Shown: positions 35,013-46,004 of the stretch, piece after piece | Position numbering within the stretch: position 1 is the first letter of the stretch | Layout of the letters: each line of letters begins with the position of its first letter | DNA from: Odiellus spinosus | Lineage: Eukaryota > Arthropoda > Arachnida > Opiliones > Phalangiidae | DNA: 64,000 nt | Direction: 5' to 3' | Assembly (NCBI GenBank): GCA_963920705.1 | Contig: OY987231.1 | Span: 5,263,424-5,327,423, forward strand | Made by a program: the position numbers and the translations under genes | Notes under the pieces: generated by a model | What the model was told of the DNA's origin: nothing | Database searches by the model: none | The model's input: only the letters and a program-made list of their open reading frames with translations

Positions 35013-35239
35013 CAACGATTTACGGTTTATTCTCAGTTCTTAAGGTTAGTTACTTAAGGTTAGCAACGAGCCTCGGGATTTTCATACAAAATTTTAACAC
35101 GATCGCAGGAATAAAGTTTATTAAATTAAAGTTTACAATGGAATGATGTACCGCTAACTATGGAAAGTACAGTGAACTTAGGAAATGTTTCTCGCAAAAA
35201 TCCGATTTTAGTTACAGTGTTAATAGATTGTATTATAAA

Positions 35240-35440
35240 ATAACCTTGGAACCGGCCAAAGAACCGTTAAAAAGCACCTCTTTCTGTTTAAGATGTTGCC
35301 TTTTTTCAAGGTTGGGTCAAAGTATAGGATTATCTATACTTTTTCCAACCTTGAAAATAACAAAAAGAACTGTTAAATAGAACTTTTTCCTATGGAAGAT
35401 TTTCCTTGTTTCAAGGTTGGGATGAAGTGAAGTTTTATAA
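35240..35440 (+). repeat. Repeat W, copy 1, with a strong hairpin
   Basis: Shared with 37375-37570. The hairpin at 35307-35353 has the stem CAAGGTTGG...AAAGTATAG / CTATACTTT...CCAACCTTG around a 6-base loop. Confidence 0.75.
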
Positions 35441-35462
35441 TACCAACTATTGGTTGACAAAG

Positions 35463-35636
35463 AGACTTTGCAATAGTTTTCAAAACCGTTTTTATTCTAC
35501 AAATTAACGATTCAAAGTATTAATTCTGTATTTTGGGAAATGTTCTTTACAGTCACCTTAAAGTTTTACAATATAACCTTTACAAAACGGTTAAAATCGG
35601 TTTCAAAGTCTTAAATTTGAACACAGCTTTAGTTAC
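35463..35636 (+). mobile_element. Family B fragment
   Basis: GTTTTCAAAACCGTTTTTAT to GGTTTCAAAGTCTTAAATTT plus GAACACAGCT. The left terminus is lost. Confidence 0.65.
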
Positions 35637-36069
35637 GCGAAATACCAGCCTGCCAGCCACCCTTAATCTGTCTAATACATTTTGGGAACCTATATCTTCG
35701 CGAAAAGCAAAACTGAGAATCTCGAAAAGGGTTTATTTGGCCTAAAATTTTAATTAGAAATTAACTGGAATGTTTGCGTATGTTTTGTTGATGAGATGGC
35801 TTCAGCCTTCTCTCGAAGCGAATTCTATCGAATAAAAGCAACATGTTTCGTTACTTCGCACCCCCTTTAAAATTATATTCGAGGGTTCCCACGCTAACAG
35901 AAGGAGATGAAACGAAGTTACGGGAGTTTTATTATCGGCCAGCGAAAATTTATAGAAATAACAAAAGTCTAAAAGTCTAAATTTTAAGCAAACATTGTTG
36001 ATTTCGAAAGGTTAATGAAATTTCTGGAACATCGACTATTTATTTGATCTAAAACTGACTCTTCACTTA
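35637..36069. other. Nothing recognised
   Basis: Unassigned AT-rich DNA. Confidence 0.45.
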
Positions 36070-36257
36070 AGACGCATTCACACTATAGACTTGGAGGCCT
36101 TTTTTTTATCCGTTATGGCAAGGTGAAACTGCGGAATTTTAGGCCCAATTATAAAGTTTTTATTTTCTTAATAAACAAAATTATTTTCTTCAAAAATTGA
36201 TTTGAAGATTCAAAACGGTTTGAAAACGTTTTCAAAGTTTCTAGTGTGAACTTAGCT
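36070..36257 (+). mobile_element. Family B MITE with TTA target duplication (188 bp)
   Basis: TTA at 36067-36069 and 36258-36260. Ends AGACGCATTCACACTATAG and CTAGTGTGAACTTAGCT. Confidence 0.85.
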
Positions 36258-36357
36258 TTATAGTTTTTGGTACCCGCATCAAGCTCGTGGGATTTTCAGA
36301 ATATTGAAGATAGTACAGTTTTGGCAACTTGACTTTTGCCGCCAAAAGATTCGTTAA

Positions 36358-36707
36358 AGGTAGACTGAAGGAAAATAAAACACAGTAATAAAGTTAGATG
36401 GCGCCGCAGTCTGGGAATACTTTCGCTCCAATTGATATCGATTTTTATAGGGAATGTTGCGCCACCTTTTGGGGCTTGCCGCTTTTATATATAGGACTAA
36501 TATTGGAATAAAAAGACGATATTTGATTGGCTCTTGTCCCTCTCAAAATGGCGATTGATCTGTAAGTTCAAAACTTAAAAGTACTTAACTATCGTTTTTT
36601 CGCAATTTAACTATTTAAGATCCTTTTTTTATACTAAGTAACATAACTTATGGTCTAAGAAATCTAAAATCTCTCGCATATTATACACGATTTCCTTCAG
36701 TCTTCCC
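36358..36707 (+). mobile_element. Family D element with terminal inverted repeats
   Basis: TTAA at 36354-36357, left end AGGTAGACTGAAGGAAAAT, right end inverse-like TTTCCTTCAGTCTTCC. The GATGGCGCCGCAGTC core is shared with 8710 and 42750. No TTAA remains on the right. Confidence 0.7.
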
Positions 36708-37270
36708 CTCTTCATCAGTAACTTCAATTCATTTTCTTCGGACACTCCTGAAGAAAAATGTAAATTTGAGAGGACTCAACGTAAACCAGTATACGGAACG
36801 TCTTGAGACGGGTTGCATATTCGCGAATAGGAGATTCAGCTCACTCGGAAAACGAGTTTGTATTGATAATTCGAGGCGTTCCGTTTCAATTTTGTCTGTT
36901 TGTAAAAGCTGAAAATGTAAGGAATCTCTCCGATTCTATTGATATTGAGAAGAAAAGCTCGAGGCTCGAGATAGAAAAAGAGATCTATATCGGGTTCGAA
37001 GTTGCTCTATAGTCAAATACATATTCAAATATCTTCCCCCACCTCCTCTGGTGGGAGATTGGAATCAAAAAAATACCTCGGGTTATTTTTTGTAAAGAAA
37101 ACGAATGAGTCCCCGATGAATAAGTCTATTTATATGAAAATGAACCCGTATAATAATATATACCAAAAAATGATATATATCTCGATACGTCGTTATGCAT
37201 CAAAGATATATTTTGTTTTCGAAATCGCGATCTTACACTGTATTGATTACTGAAGTGGTAAAGTTACTTA
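36708..37270. other. Nothing recognised
   Basis: Short frames only. Confidence 0.45.
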
Positions 37271-37648
37271 AGCTACGTTCACACTTGGCACTTTGAAATC
37301 ATTTTCCAACCAATCATTTTCAAATTGATGAACGATCTACACGGGAGAACATGCAATAGGCCTTTCGATAAAATAATCTTGGAAACGGATAAAATACACG
37401 TTAAAAAGCACCCGTTTTTATTGAAGATGTTGCGTTTTTTCAAGGTTGGTTCAAAGTATAGGATTTTCTATACTTTTTCCAACCATGAAACTAACAAAAA
37501 GAGCCGTTAAATAGAAGCCGTTTCTACGGAAGATGTTGCCTTTTTTCAAGGTTGGGACGTAATCAGAATTTATATTATCTTATACTATATTATTTGACCT
37601 TTCCAAACAGGTTCAAATCAGTTTCATAAGTCTCTTGCGAATACGGCT
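37271..37648 (+). mobile_element. Family B element carrying W, TTA target duplication
   Basis: TTA at 37268-37270 and 37649-37651. Left end AGCTACGTTCACACTTGGCA, right end GCGAATACGGCT. Repeat W with its hairpin (37441-37487) fills the middle. Confidence 0.8.
37375..37570 (+). repeat. Repeat W, copy 2, with hairpin
   Basis: CGTTAAAAAGCACC to TTCAAGGTTGGGACG. The hairpin stem is nearly identical to that of copy 1. Confidence 0.75.
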
Positions 37649-37669
37649 TTATTATCTGACTTTTTCAAC

Positions 37670-37900
37670 AGCTACGTTCACACTAGACCGTTTGAAACAG
37701 TTTTCGAATGTTCAAATCCATTTTTTGGACCAAGAATCTCTACAGTTGACTCCAAAATGCTCCTTTGAGAGTGGAAAAATTTGGGAAAACCTTTTCCAAA
37801 AAAAACAAAAAAAAAAACAAAAGTTATCAGCATAAAAAGTCGATTTGAACAGTGGAAATGGTTTGAAAACGGTTTCAAAGTCTCTAGTGTGAACGTAACT
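37670..37900 (+). mobile_element. Family B MITE (231 bp)
   Basis: AGCTACGTTCACACTAGACC to CTCTAGTGTGAACGTAACT. The interior has an A-rich run. Confidence 0.82.
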
Positions 37901-37905
37901 ATATT

Positions 37906-38184
37906 AGCTTCGTTCATACTATGCCTTGGAATCGATTTAAACCATTTCAAAACGTTTCTCTGGAATCGTGTGAACGGGAAGCCATCTATTCTCGAATCGA
38001 TTTGATTTCTCGAAAACTGCTTCGGGAACGAGTTTCATACCAACTCGTTTCCAACAACCGATAGATGAAGCTACAATAATTCGATTTATAAAGATAATGT
38101 GTGAACGCGCGACGCTTAAAACGATTCCTGGCGATTTGGATATCGTTTTCGTATCGATTAAGAAATACTAGTTTGACCGTAGCC
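37906..38184 (+). mobile_element. Family A MITE (279 bp)
   Basis: AGCTTCGTTCATACTATGCC to ACTAGTTTGACCGTAGCC, flanked on the right (38185-38241) by the end of another B copy. Confidence 0.82.
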
Positions 38185-38241
38185 TTTGACCTTTCCAAAA
38201 TGTTCAAAAATAGTTTCAAATTCTCTAGTGTGAACGCGGCT

Positions 38242-39194
38242 TAAGTATATTCGTTTTTCAACGTATTATTGTGTTTTTGCGCCTGTTGAAATTTCTATTC
38301 TTATACCAAGCAAGATAAACGTGGTGTCCCTGTGTTTCTCACTTTATCTGCATGAAATTAATTGTCTTTATAACAAGACGTCGAATATTAAAGGGAGAAT
38401 CTCGCGGCAATGTAAATTTCGTCCAAATCAGCATTGAAATGGGTGTAATATGGTCTAAGCAGCGTCTATACCCAATTTCACTCTTATAATATTCAACCAT
38501 TTTCTCGTAAAGAGGATATGAAATACGCGTTTTTACCCTGGCTTTCTTCCATAGAGAAATTTGAATTTCCAGAAAAGTGGAGTGGCCAATTGTCGCTCTG
38601 GAATCGTAGTTCTATACTTCGAGAAAAGCGCGCCAATCTCGATTAGGTACATTACGTTTTTACGAAAGGGGGTGAATAATCACGTGATATTTAAATTCGT
38701 CAATAGAACCCCTAACAGAATTTTACCGGGAGCTTTCCATTTGCAATGTTTGTTATTGTGTCATTTTGCGGTTAGAAAACGTTTGTTAAAATGTTTCCTT
38801 TTGAATCTTTTGAGAGTAAAATGTAGTTTTTTCGGGGTAGTGAGATTTAGCCTGGCGTTACCCTTTAACATTGAAAATGAATGTCTTATTTTTTGTTTGA
38901 TTTCGACTTCATTGAGACATCTCTGTGGTTACTTTGGATGTGAAATAATTTGAGATCTTCTGGCTATTATCTCTCGTTAAACTAAAAACAACATTTTATA
39001 CGAGGCCTGCCCTTTAACGCGAATATTTTTGGGTTGTTCCCTCGGAAAACGTCTGAAAGTTAACAATCTGTAATAAATATTCGTTATATACATTCTCTCT
39101 TCGCTTTGATTTGTCAGAATTCGTCTCCGCCACCGTTTCCCCAAAGTTTCAAAAACAAGATGGGGAAGCCCATGTTAGCTACACCCATCTTTTT
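38242..39194. other. Nothing supported
   Basis: A 130-codon plus-strand frame starts at a non-ATG codon (38561) and resembles nothing. TTAAAGGGAGAAT at about 38390 is a lone TTAA-family end. Confidence 0.4.
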
Positions 39195-39350
39195 TCACAT
39201 TATCTTTTTCACATTCACTTTATCTTTTTTCACATTCACTTTATCTTTTTATCACGTTCACTTTCACTTTATCTTTTTATCACATTCACTTTAATCTTTT
39301 TATCACATTCACTTTATTTTTCATATTCACTTTATCTTAATAATAAAGGC
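39195..39350 (+). repeat. T-rich degenerate tandem repeat, about 20-26 bp
   Basis: TTTTTATCACATTCACTTTA units, seven or so, variable length. Confidence 0.85.
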
Positions 39351-39627
39351 TTTATTGGATATCCCCTCAGCTTATTTTCAGTCCGATTTTTTTCACATTT
39401 ACCTTGTCTTTCAAAATTAAGGGATTTTCGCGTTTTATCCAGTAATCATACGCGAATATACTTGTTTTTCGGCAACGGCGTCTTAACGAATGCAGTAACT
39501 ACACCCCAACTCTGGGAGGGGGCTGTAGCAAAAATACAAAACCTACCAAATATTCTCTGTATATAGGCAGAAAGGAAAGAAAAAGAGACGTGGTTGTAAC
39601 GGCACTATTTGGGGCACGTCCAAAAAT

Positions 39628-39669
<42 letters not shown>

Positions 39670-40387
39670 CCAAGCTAACTCAAAACTATACGTTGGATAT
39701 TTGGATTATCGCGGCGTTACGCTATGGGCTACGCGTTGTACGTGTACGTGATTTGAATAGGCGTATAGTTTGGACGCCTATATAGTTTGTATCAAAGCGG
39801 AAAAAAGGTATTAGGTTCGTGGTTGTCAAGTTGTTCGAAAGATATCTTGATCTCGCGGGCCTGCGTGGTTCCTTCTTTCCGATATAGAACGGTCATCCCA
39901 TCAGTCATTTCTAAGATCGCCAACGTCCGCGATGGCCGAAGCTTGATGCCCTGGCCCATGGCTGTTGCTACCCACCATAAATCACGAGGGCGTTAGCCTG
40001 CCTCGTCTATTATATATATATATATACTCCAAATATTCTTCGCGTACAGGGTGTGACGACCCAAAAAAATATTTGTTCTTCGTGGCCTTTGTGCTAAAAA
40101 AATAACCACAACTAGAGAGAAAGTGATAAAAAAGTCGTCCGAAACTATAACGAGGGCTGGAATAAGACCTTCCGTTGTTCTTTATGTCCCTCGTATTACG
40201 ATGTACCAAGGCCATCGAGCGCCAGGATGGTTAATGACCTCATTCTCTGAAATAGTACTACATTTTCTTCGTAAAAACCAAAATTTTGCGTAATATATTG
40301 AAAAGGGCCTATTTTCACTAGGCGAGCTCCTAACTCTTGACCTTGTCATCATTTGTTGTCTATGCTCTGGATTATATTTTTAGTTTT
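39351..40387. repeat. Unannotated DNA with a T run of nearly 40 bases
   Basis: Poly-T at about 39629-39667 and a TATA run at about 40009-40026. No gene. Confidence 0.5.
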
Positions 40388-40661
40388 TAGCTAGACCCAC
40401 CCTAGGTGGGGTCTAGCTACTGTATTCACTGCGGCGTTGGCGTTGGCGTTGGCGTTGGCGTGGGCGTTGGCGTTGGCGTGGGCGTGGGCGTTGGCGTCGT
40501 GCAAGAAGACGAAATACGTCATCGAATAGAAAAATCTTTCGTCTGCTTACCTCTCCGAGTGAACTTTTAGTTCATGGAGAGGTTCTGTCTGTTACGTCAT
40601 CAAATCGGAAAAACTTTCGTCTTCTTACCTCTCCGACTGAACTTTTAGTTCGCGGAGAGGT
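40388..40661 (+). repeat. Cluster of hairpins and a GGCGTT hexamer run
   Basis: Near-perfect palindrome at 40388-40419 (TAGCTAGACCC...GGGTCTAGCTA). Hexamer run GGCGTT/GGCGTG at about 40434-40497. Then two hairpins 78 bp apart at 40549-40583 and 40627-40661 (ACCTCTCCG...GAAC/GTTC...GGAGAGGT), within a 78-bp direct repeat. Confidence 0.85.
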
Positions 40662-41040
40662 TCTGTCTGTGTGTGACGTCGGAAGAAGACGTCATCAACC
40701 ACGGCGCTTGATTCTCCAATAAAATTCGAATATACAGTTATTAGCCTCTACCTTGCTGTAAACGTACATCCACTGCAGCTCATTGAAGAGCAGCAACCAT
40801 TACTCGCTTCTTAGTTTATAATGATAAACGAGCGCCTTATATAGTATCTTTTGGATTCGCGTCTATTTTAGCCTTCTGAGGTTATAGCTTTTACTGAATT
40901 GAAACGTAATATTCATTTAAATTAAAATTAAAACAGATTAAATGATTTAACTTAATCTAAAAACCAAAGTTGCTGAAATTTTAATTTAATATAAAAGATA
41001 TTTTCGAAGATATTCAATATTTTCTTATAGGTTGATTAGA

Positions 41041-41605
41041 TAAAGGCGTGTTTTCACGGGTGTTCAAGATAAAATGAATTAATAAATTTTAGATATTATG
41101 GTGCGTTTTCACGGGTATCCAAGATAAGACAATAAAGATTAGATGTAAAGGTGCCTTCACAAGGGTTTCCAAGGTAAAAATTAATAAAGATTAGATATAA
41201 AGGTGTGTTCACAGGGTATCTAAGATAAAATGACTTAATAAAGAAAGACGCGTTTCCAAGATAAAAATGACTTAATAAATAGATATTAAGTCCCGTTCGC
41301 ACGAGTATCCAAGATAAAATGACAAAGATAATATATAAATGCCTGTTCGCACGGGTATCTAAGTTAAAAATTAATAAATATTCGATATAAAGCCACGTTC
41401 ACACGGGTATCCAAGATAAAATAATAAAGATTAGATATAAATCCGCGTTCAGACGTATCAAAGAAAAATTAAGTTTAGATATAAAGCCGCGTACACACGG
41501 GTATCCAAGATATATACATAACGATTGGATATAAAGCCGCTTTCACACGAGTATCCAAGATAAATTAATAAATATTAGATATAAAGACGCGTTCACAGGT
41601 AGCCA
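41041..41605 (+). repeat. Degenerate tandem repeat, about 50-60 bp, about ten copies
   Basis: Unit AAGCCGCGTTCACACGGGTA, TCCAAGATAAAAT, TAATAAAGATTAGATATA. It runs directly into the 14-bp satellite. Confidence 0.85.
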
Positions 41606-42555
41606 AGTTGAAAAACATGATTTGAAAAACATGATTTGAAAAACATGATTTGAAAAACATGATTTGAAAAACATGATTTGAAAAACATGATTTGAAAAAC
41701 ATGATTTGAAAAACATGATTTGAAAAACATGATTTGAAAAACATGATTTGAAAAACATGATTTGAAAAACATGATTTGAAAAACATGATTTGAAAAACAT
41801 GTTTTGAAAAACATGATTTGAAAAACATGTTTTGAAAAACATGTTTTAAAAAACATGTTTTGAAAAACATGTTTTGAAAAACATGATTTGAAAAACATGA
41901 TTTGAAAAACATGATTTGAAAAACATGATTTGAAAAACATGATTTGAAAAACATGATTTGAAAAACATGATTTGAAAAACATGATTTGAAAAACATGATT
42001 TGAAAAACATGATTTGAAAAACATGATTTGAAAAACATGATTTGAAAAACATGATTTGAAAAACATGATTTGAAAAACATGATTTGAAAAACATGATTTG
42101 AAAAACATGATTTGAAAAACATGATTTGAAAAACATGATTTGAAAAACATGATTTGAAAAACATGATTTGAAAAACATGATTTGAAAAACATGATTTGAA
42201 AAACATGATTTGAAAAACATGATTTGAAAAACATGATTTGAAAAACATGATTTGAAAAACATGATTTGAAAAACATGATTTGAAAAACATGATTTGAAAA
42301 ACATGATTTGAAAAACATGATTTGAAAAACATGATTTGAAAAACATGATTTGAAAAACATGATTTGAAAAACATGATTTGAAAAACATGATTTGAAAAAC
42401 ATGATTTGAAAAACATGATTTGAAAAACATGATTTGAAAAACATGATTTGAAAAACATGATTTGAAAAACATGATTTGAAAAACATGATTTGAAAAACAT
42501 GATTTGAAAAACATGATTTGAAAAACATGATTTGAAAAACATGATTTGAAAAACT
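41606..42555 (+). repeat. 14-bp satellite, about 67 copies
   Basis: GAAAAACATGATTT, almost perfect except for a block at about 41795-41880 with GTTTTG variants. The unit has no stop in any minus-strand frame, and a 14-bp period visits all three frames, so all three stay open. The resulting 339-, 311- and 222-codon frames are artefacts. Confidence 0.97.
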
Positions 42556-42749
42556 TCGTGTTTAAAGGAATCTCGAAACGCCATTCAATTTGTTCAAAGA
42601 GGTTCTTTTCAGCCTCTTTTACAATGTCATGGGTCTAGCTATTCCTATGGGCTTGACCATCTTGTTTCATTATATTAGGAACTATCAGTGTTTTGTAGAG
42701 CCCCTTTAAAGTCGGCTTTAAAGAGATAGAAAAAAAAGAAAGCCCCCAC

Positions 42750-43210
42750 GTCAGCGTCTTACCTACCTGACTTATTTAATTCGTCCACCATCTGTTCCAT
42801 GTAGAAAAGGGCATACCAGCCGGTCAGAATTTTACTTTGGGAAAATATAATTACGTGTTTTGTTAGATGGCGCCACAGTCTCCAACGGGGTTGCGAAATA
42901 TATCATTTTGCTCGAATTGATATCGATTTTTTATGGGAAATGTGGCACCACCATTTGGGGTCTTGCCGCTTTTATATATAATATTGGAATATAAAGACGA
43001 GATTTGATTGGCTCGTATCCCCTTCTCTACGAGCAGGACTCGAAATGGTGGTCGACTTGTTAAGTTGGAAGTTTAAAAGTACTTATTTAAATACCATTTT
43101 TTTCTCCATTTCATTATTTTAGTTATTTTTTGTACTAAATAACATATTTTACGTTCTAAGAAATCTAAAAATTTGTTTTACACACGAGTTCCATCAGTCT
43201 CACATTAAAG
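42750..43210 (+). mobile_element. Family D repeat, copy 3
   Basis: GTCAGCG...ACC left part, GTTCCATGTAGAAAAGGG, AGATGGCGCCACAGTCTCC, GAGATTTGATTGGCTCGTAT. Collinear with 8710-9155. Confidence 0.75.
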
Positions 43211-43807
43211 CGGACGACGTTATCCATAATTATAGTACATTTAAAGCTAGACACGCGCATATGCTCATTTATGGTGAGGTAATTTTCAAGAATTGAAATA
43301 GGGCCTTTAAAACACGTTTACAGGTATATAGGCCCCTCGAAAAATTCCAAATTAGGCGTACCTAACCCTTTAAGACTCTGGCATTGATAATGGATGAAAA
43401 AAAAATGTTGGCGTACTCATTTCTTGGGTAATTCGAGACGAAAAGTGGAGATGGGATCTATTGGATTCCTCGATGACGGCTCGGATAAAAATTCCATCTG
43501 AGTTTTTCGGGACCGAGAGTGAGAAGCGGCGCTTTCTCCTTCTTTTTCGCGGACCCGAATAAATTTTCGCTTCGGAACCTCTAATAATATATTGGTCGCG
43601 TCGGGTTCTCGATATTTGATAGCGAACGCGCTTCCTTTCACTTCTCTTTCTTTCTCTCTCTCTCGTCTGGTCTATGACATTTTTATCCCGCTTCGAAAAA
43701 GATTGGATGGAACGAAATTTCAATTGCTAAGTTTGTTCTTATAGTTCCACGATGATTGTAAAGTCATTTTAAAAGATTTTATTTCCTCTATGCTCTTCTG
43801 AGAGATG
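43211..43807. other. Nothing supported; short CT-rich stretch
   Basis: TCTCTTTCTTTCTCTCTCTC at about 43643 makes an Arg/Glu-rich minus-strand frame that is low complexity rather than a gene. Confidence 0.45.
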
Positions 43808-44380
43808 AGCCGCGTTCATACTAGGCCTTGGAATCGATTTAAACCGTTTCAAAACGTTCCGTTTGACTCGTGTGAACGGGAAACTGTCTTTTACCTAATC
43901 GATTTAATTTGATTTCTCGAAACTGTTCCGCGAACCGATTGAGGAAGCTACAATCAATCGATTTATAAATATAAAGATAACGCGTGAACAAAGCTTCGGT
44001 CACACTAGCATTTCTTAATCCATTTGAAACGGCAAAATCAAACCGATGTCCAAATCGCCAGGAATCATTTGAAACGTCACGTGTTCACGCATTATCTTTA
44101 TAAATAGATTTATCGTAGCTTCATCTGTCGGTTGTTGTAACCGAATCGATATGACACTAGTTTCCGAAGCAGTTTAGAGAAATCGAATCAAATCGATTCG
44201 TAAAAAGACTCTTCACTGTTCACACGACTCTAGCGAAACCTTTTTGAAACGGTTTAAATCGATTCCAAGACCTAGTATGAACGCGGCTCAAGTGACGCTT
44301 AAAAGGATTCATGGCGATTTTAATATCGGTTTGATTTTACCATTTCAAATCGATTAAGAAATGCTAATGTGACCGTAGCT
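43808..44380 (+). mobile_element. Family A MITE interrupted by another A
   Basis: AGCCGCGTTCATACTAGGCC to GTGACCGTAGCT. The break is at GTGAA|CAA|GTGACGC. Confidence 0.88.
43992..44288 (-). mobile_element. Family A MITE inside A, CAA target duplication
   Basis: CAA at 43989-43991 and 44289-44291. Ends AGCTTCGGTCACACTAGC and TATGAACGCGGCT. Removing it restores the A consensus, which fixes the 3-bp target duplication. Confidence 0.9.
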
Positions 44381-44642
44381 TTATAGGAATAAAAAATACC
44401 TATTTTTTTCAGCACCATATTAAAATTGCGAACGTTCTGATGATGAAATAAATATAATGTCTGGAATAATTATATTCGGGATAGTTTAAACATTGGGAAT
44501 GTTTACTTTCAAATATTTCGTTTTATTAAAGAGAGGCTGTCATGGTTTTTAACGGAGGGTTTTTGATCATCTCCTAATGGAAATTGGGTAGCATATTCGG
44601 AAAGATCGTTAAAAAACGATTCAAAATTTATATACATATGCA
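44381..44642. other. Nothing recognised
   Basis: Short unassigned stretch. Confidence 0.45.
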
Positions 44643-44937
44643 CAGAAGCCGATGAAACCCTCCTTTGAAGTCTACTACTCAATTTTACCCAGATCGGAGG
44701 GATCCTACTTCATACCCCCTGTCTACGGAAAATTGGAAATTCTCTCTCTCCACAAACGACGACGTTTTTTTGACGAACTCCAAGGCTGCTAGAGATATTC
44801 GCTCGACGAACTCCCGCTCCGAAAATATCTACCATTAGGAGGCGTACGAATCGCGCTTTTTGAAACTAACCCATACAGAGAGGGGTAGACAAGACCCGGG
44901 AGTAATAGACTTCAAAGGAGGGTTTCATCGGCTTCTG
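44643..44937. mobile_element. Family F transposon, second copy, perfect 7-bp duplication
   Basis: ATATGCA at 44636-44642 and 44938-44944. Ends CAGAAGCCGATGAAACCC and inverse. About 38 bp shorter than the 25541 copy because of an internal gap near the left arm. Confidence 0.92.
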
Positions 44938-44944
44938 ATATGCA

Positions 44945-46004
44945 GCATACATAAAATTACCGCGAAAGTAAAAATACATTTTATAAAAAATTAAAATTCC
45001 CCGCGATTCTACGTCATCGCACTATGATCGCGTGGTTATCGTAGAACCTACATTTGAACCTCGCGCGTTCTGATATGGGGGTCCAAGCAATTTTACCCAC
45101 GTAGGCTGACAACTTTTAGATGCCATCATTTTCGTTGTAGCTGAAAATTTTGCCGCATTGAGAATAAAGAGGGAGGAATTGAAAGTGGGGTAAAATTTCT
45201 TGCTCTATAGTTAAACTTTGGTATATACGTGCAGTACAGACAAACTTCCGGTACTGATTGTAATAAATTAAGCAAACTGTCGTGTTCCTAATTTTGGGAG
45301 CAACATCGTTATTTACGTTTTTGGAGCGGGGGCTCTTCTAGTCCTCCACCTTTATTCTTTATGGTGGCCGACGTCGATGGAGCAAGCCTGAAATACCATT
45401 CGCGTAAAAATATTCAACCCCTACAAAGTAGGGCAAAGGCTCCTAACGAGCTCTAGTACCCCCTTCCAAGGCCCCATGAGTGTGATGATTCGCGTTTGTG
45501 AAATTTTCGCGTTGTGCACGTATATTTCCGAATCGCGCGATGTGCTTGCATTCCTACGCTTTATTTTGGATATTATAAACTCAAACAGCATTCATCGTAG
45601 ACCTTCAAAGTGGTAAGCTTTTATGTAAATTCTATGTTTATGTTTATTTTTTGGTGAGGATATTAGTTTTATCGTGGTTATTTACGATATTGAAATCGAA
45701 TAATTTAATACCCACGCTTGAGAAGTAATATGAAGTATTTGTGGGATTCCTTCTACTTCGTCTAAATTGGTCTATTTTATAATTAATCCGAAGATATAAT
45801 AGTACCAAATGAGGCCTAATATGCCGTTTTTCCCTTTTTTTTTCACAATAATTAAAGGCCCCTTCTGTAGAGGATTTTGACGCCCCCTTTCGTTTGTTTT
45901 CGAAGCCCATTTTGAGTGGCGTTTGGGGCCCCTTTGAAATAGACGTAGGCTACAGCCTACCCCTGACGCGGCCACTGCGTTCGGGCACAAATGATAATTT
46001 CCCT
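44945..46004. other. Long stretch without a recognised gene
   Basis: Minus-strand frame 45644-45910 shows no domain. Confidence 0.45.

Noticed and set aside
38561-38953. 130-codon plus-strand frame
   Set aside because: Begins at a non-ATG codon, no domain, no splice or poly(A) context.
41565-42584. 339-codon minus-strand frame and its two overlapping partners
   Set aside because: Translation of the 14-bp satellite; the unit has no stop in any minus-strand frame.
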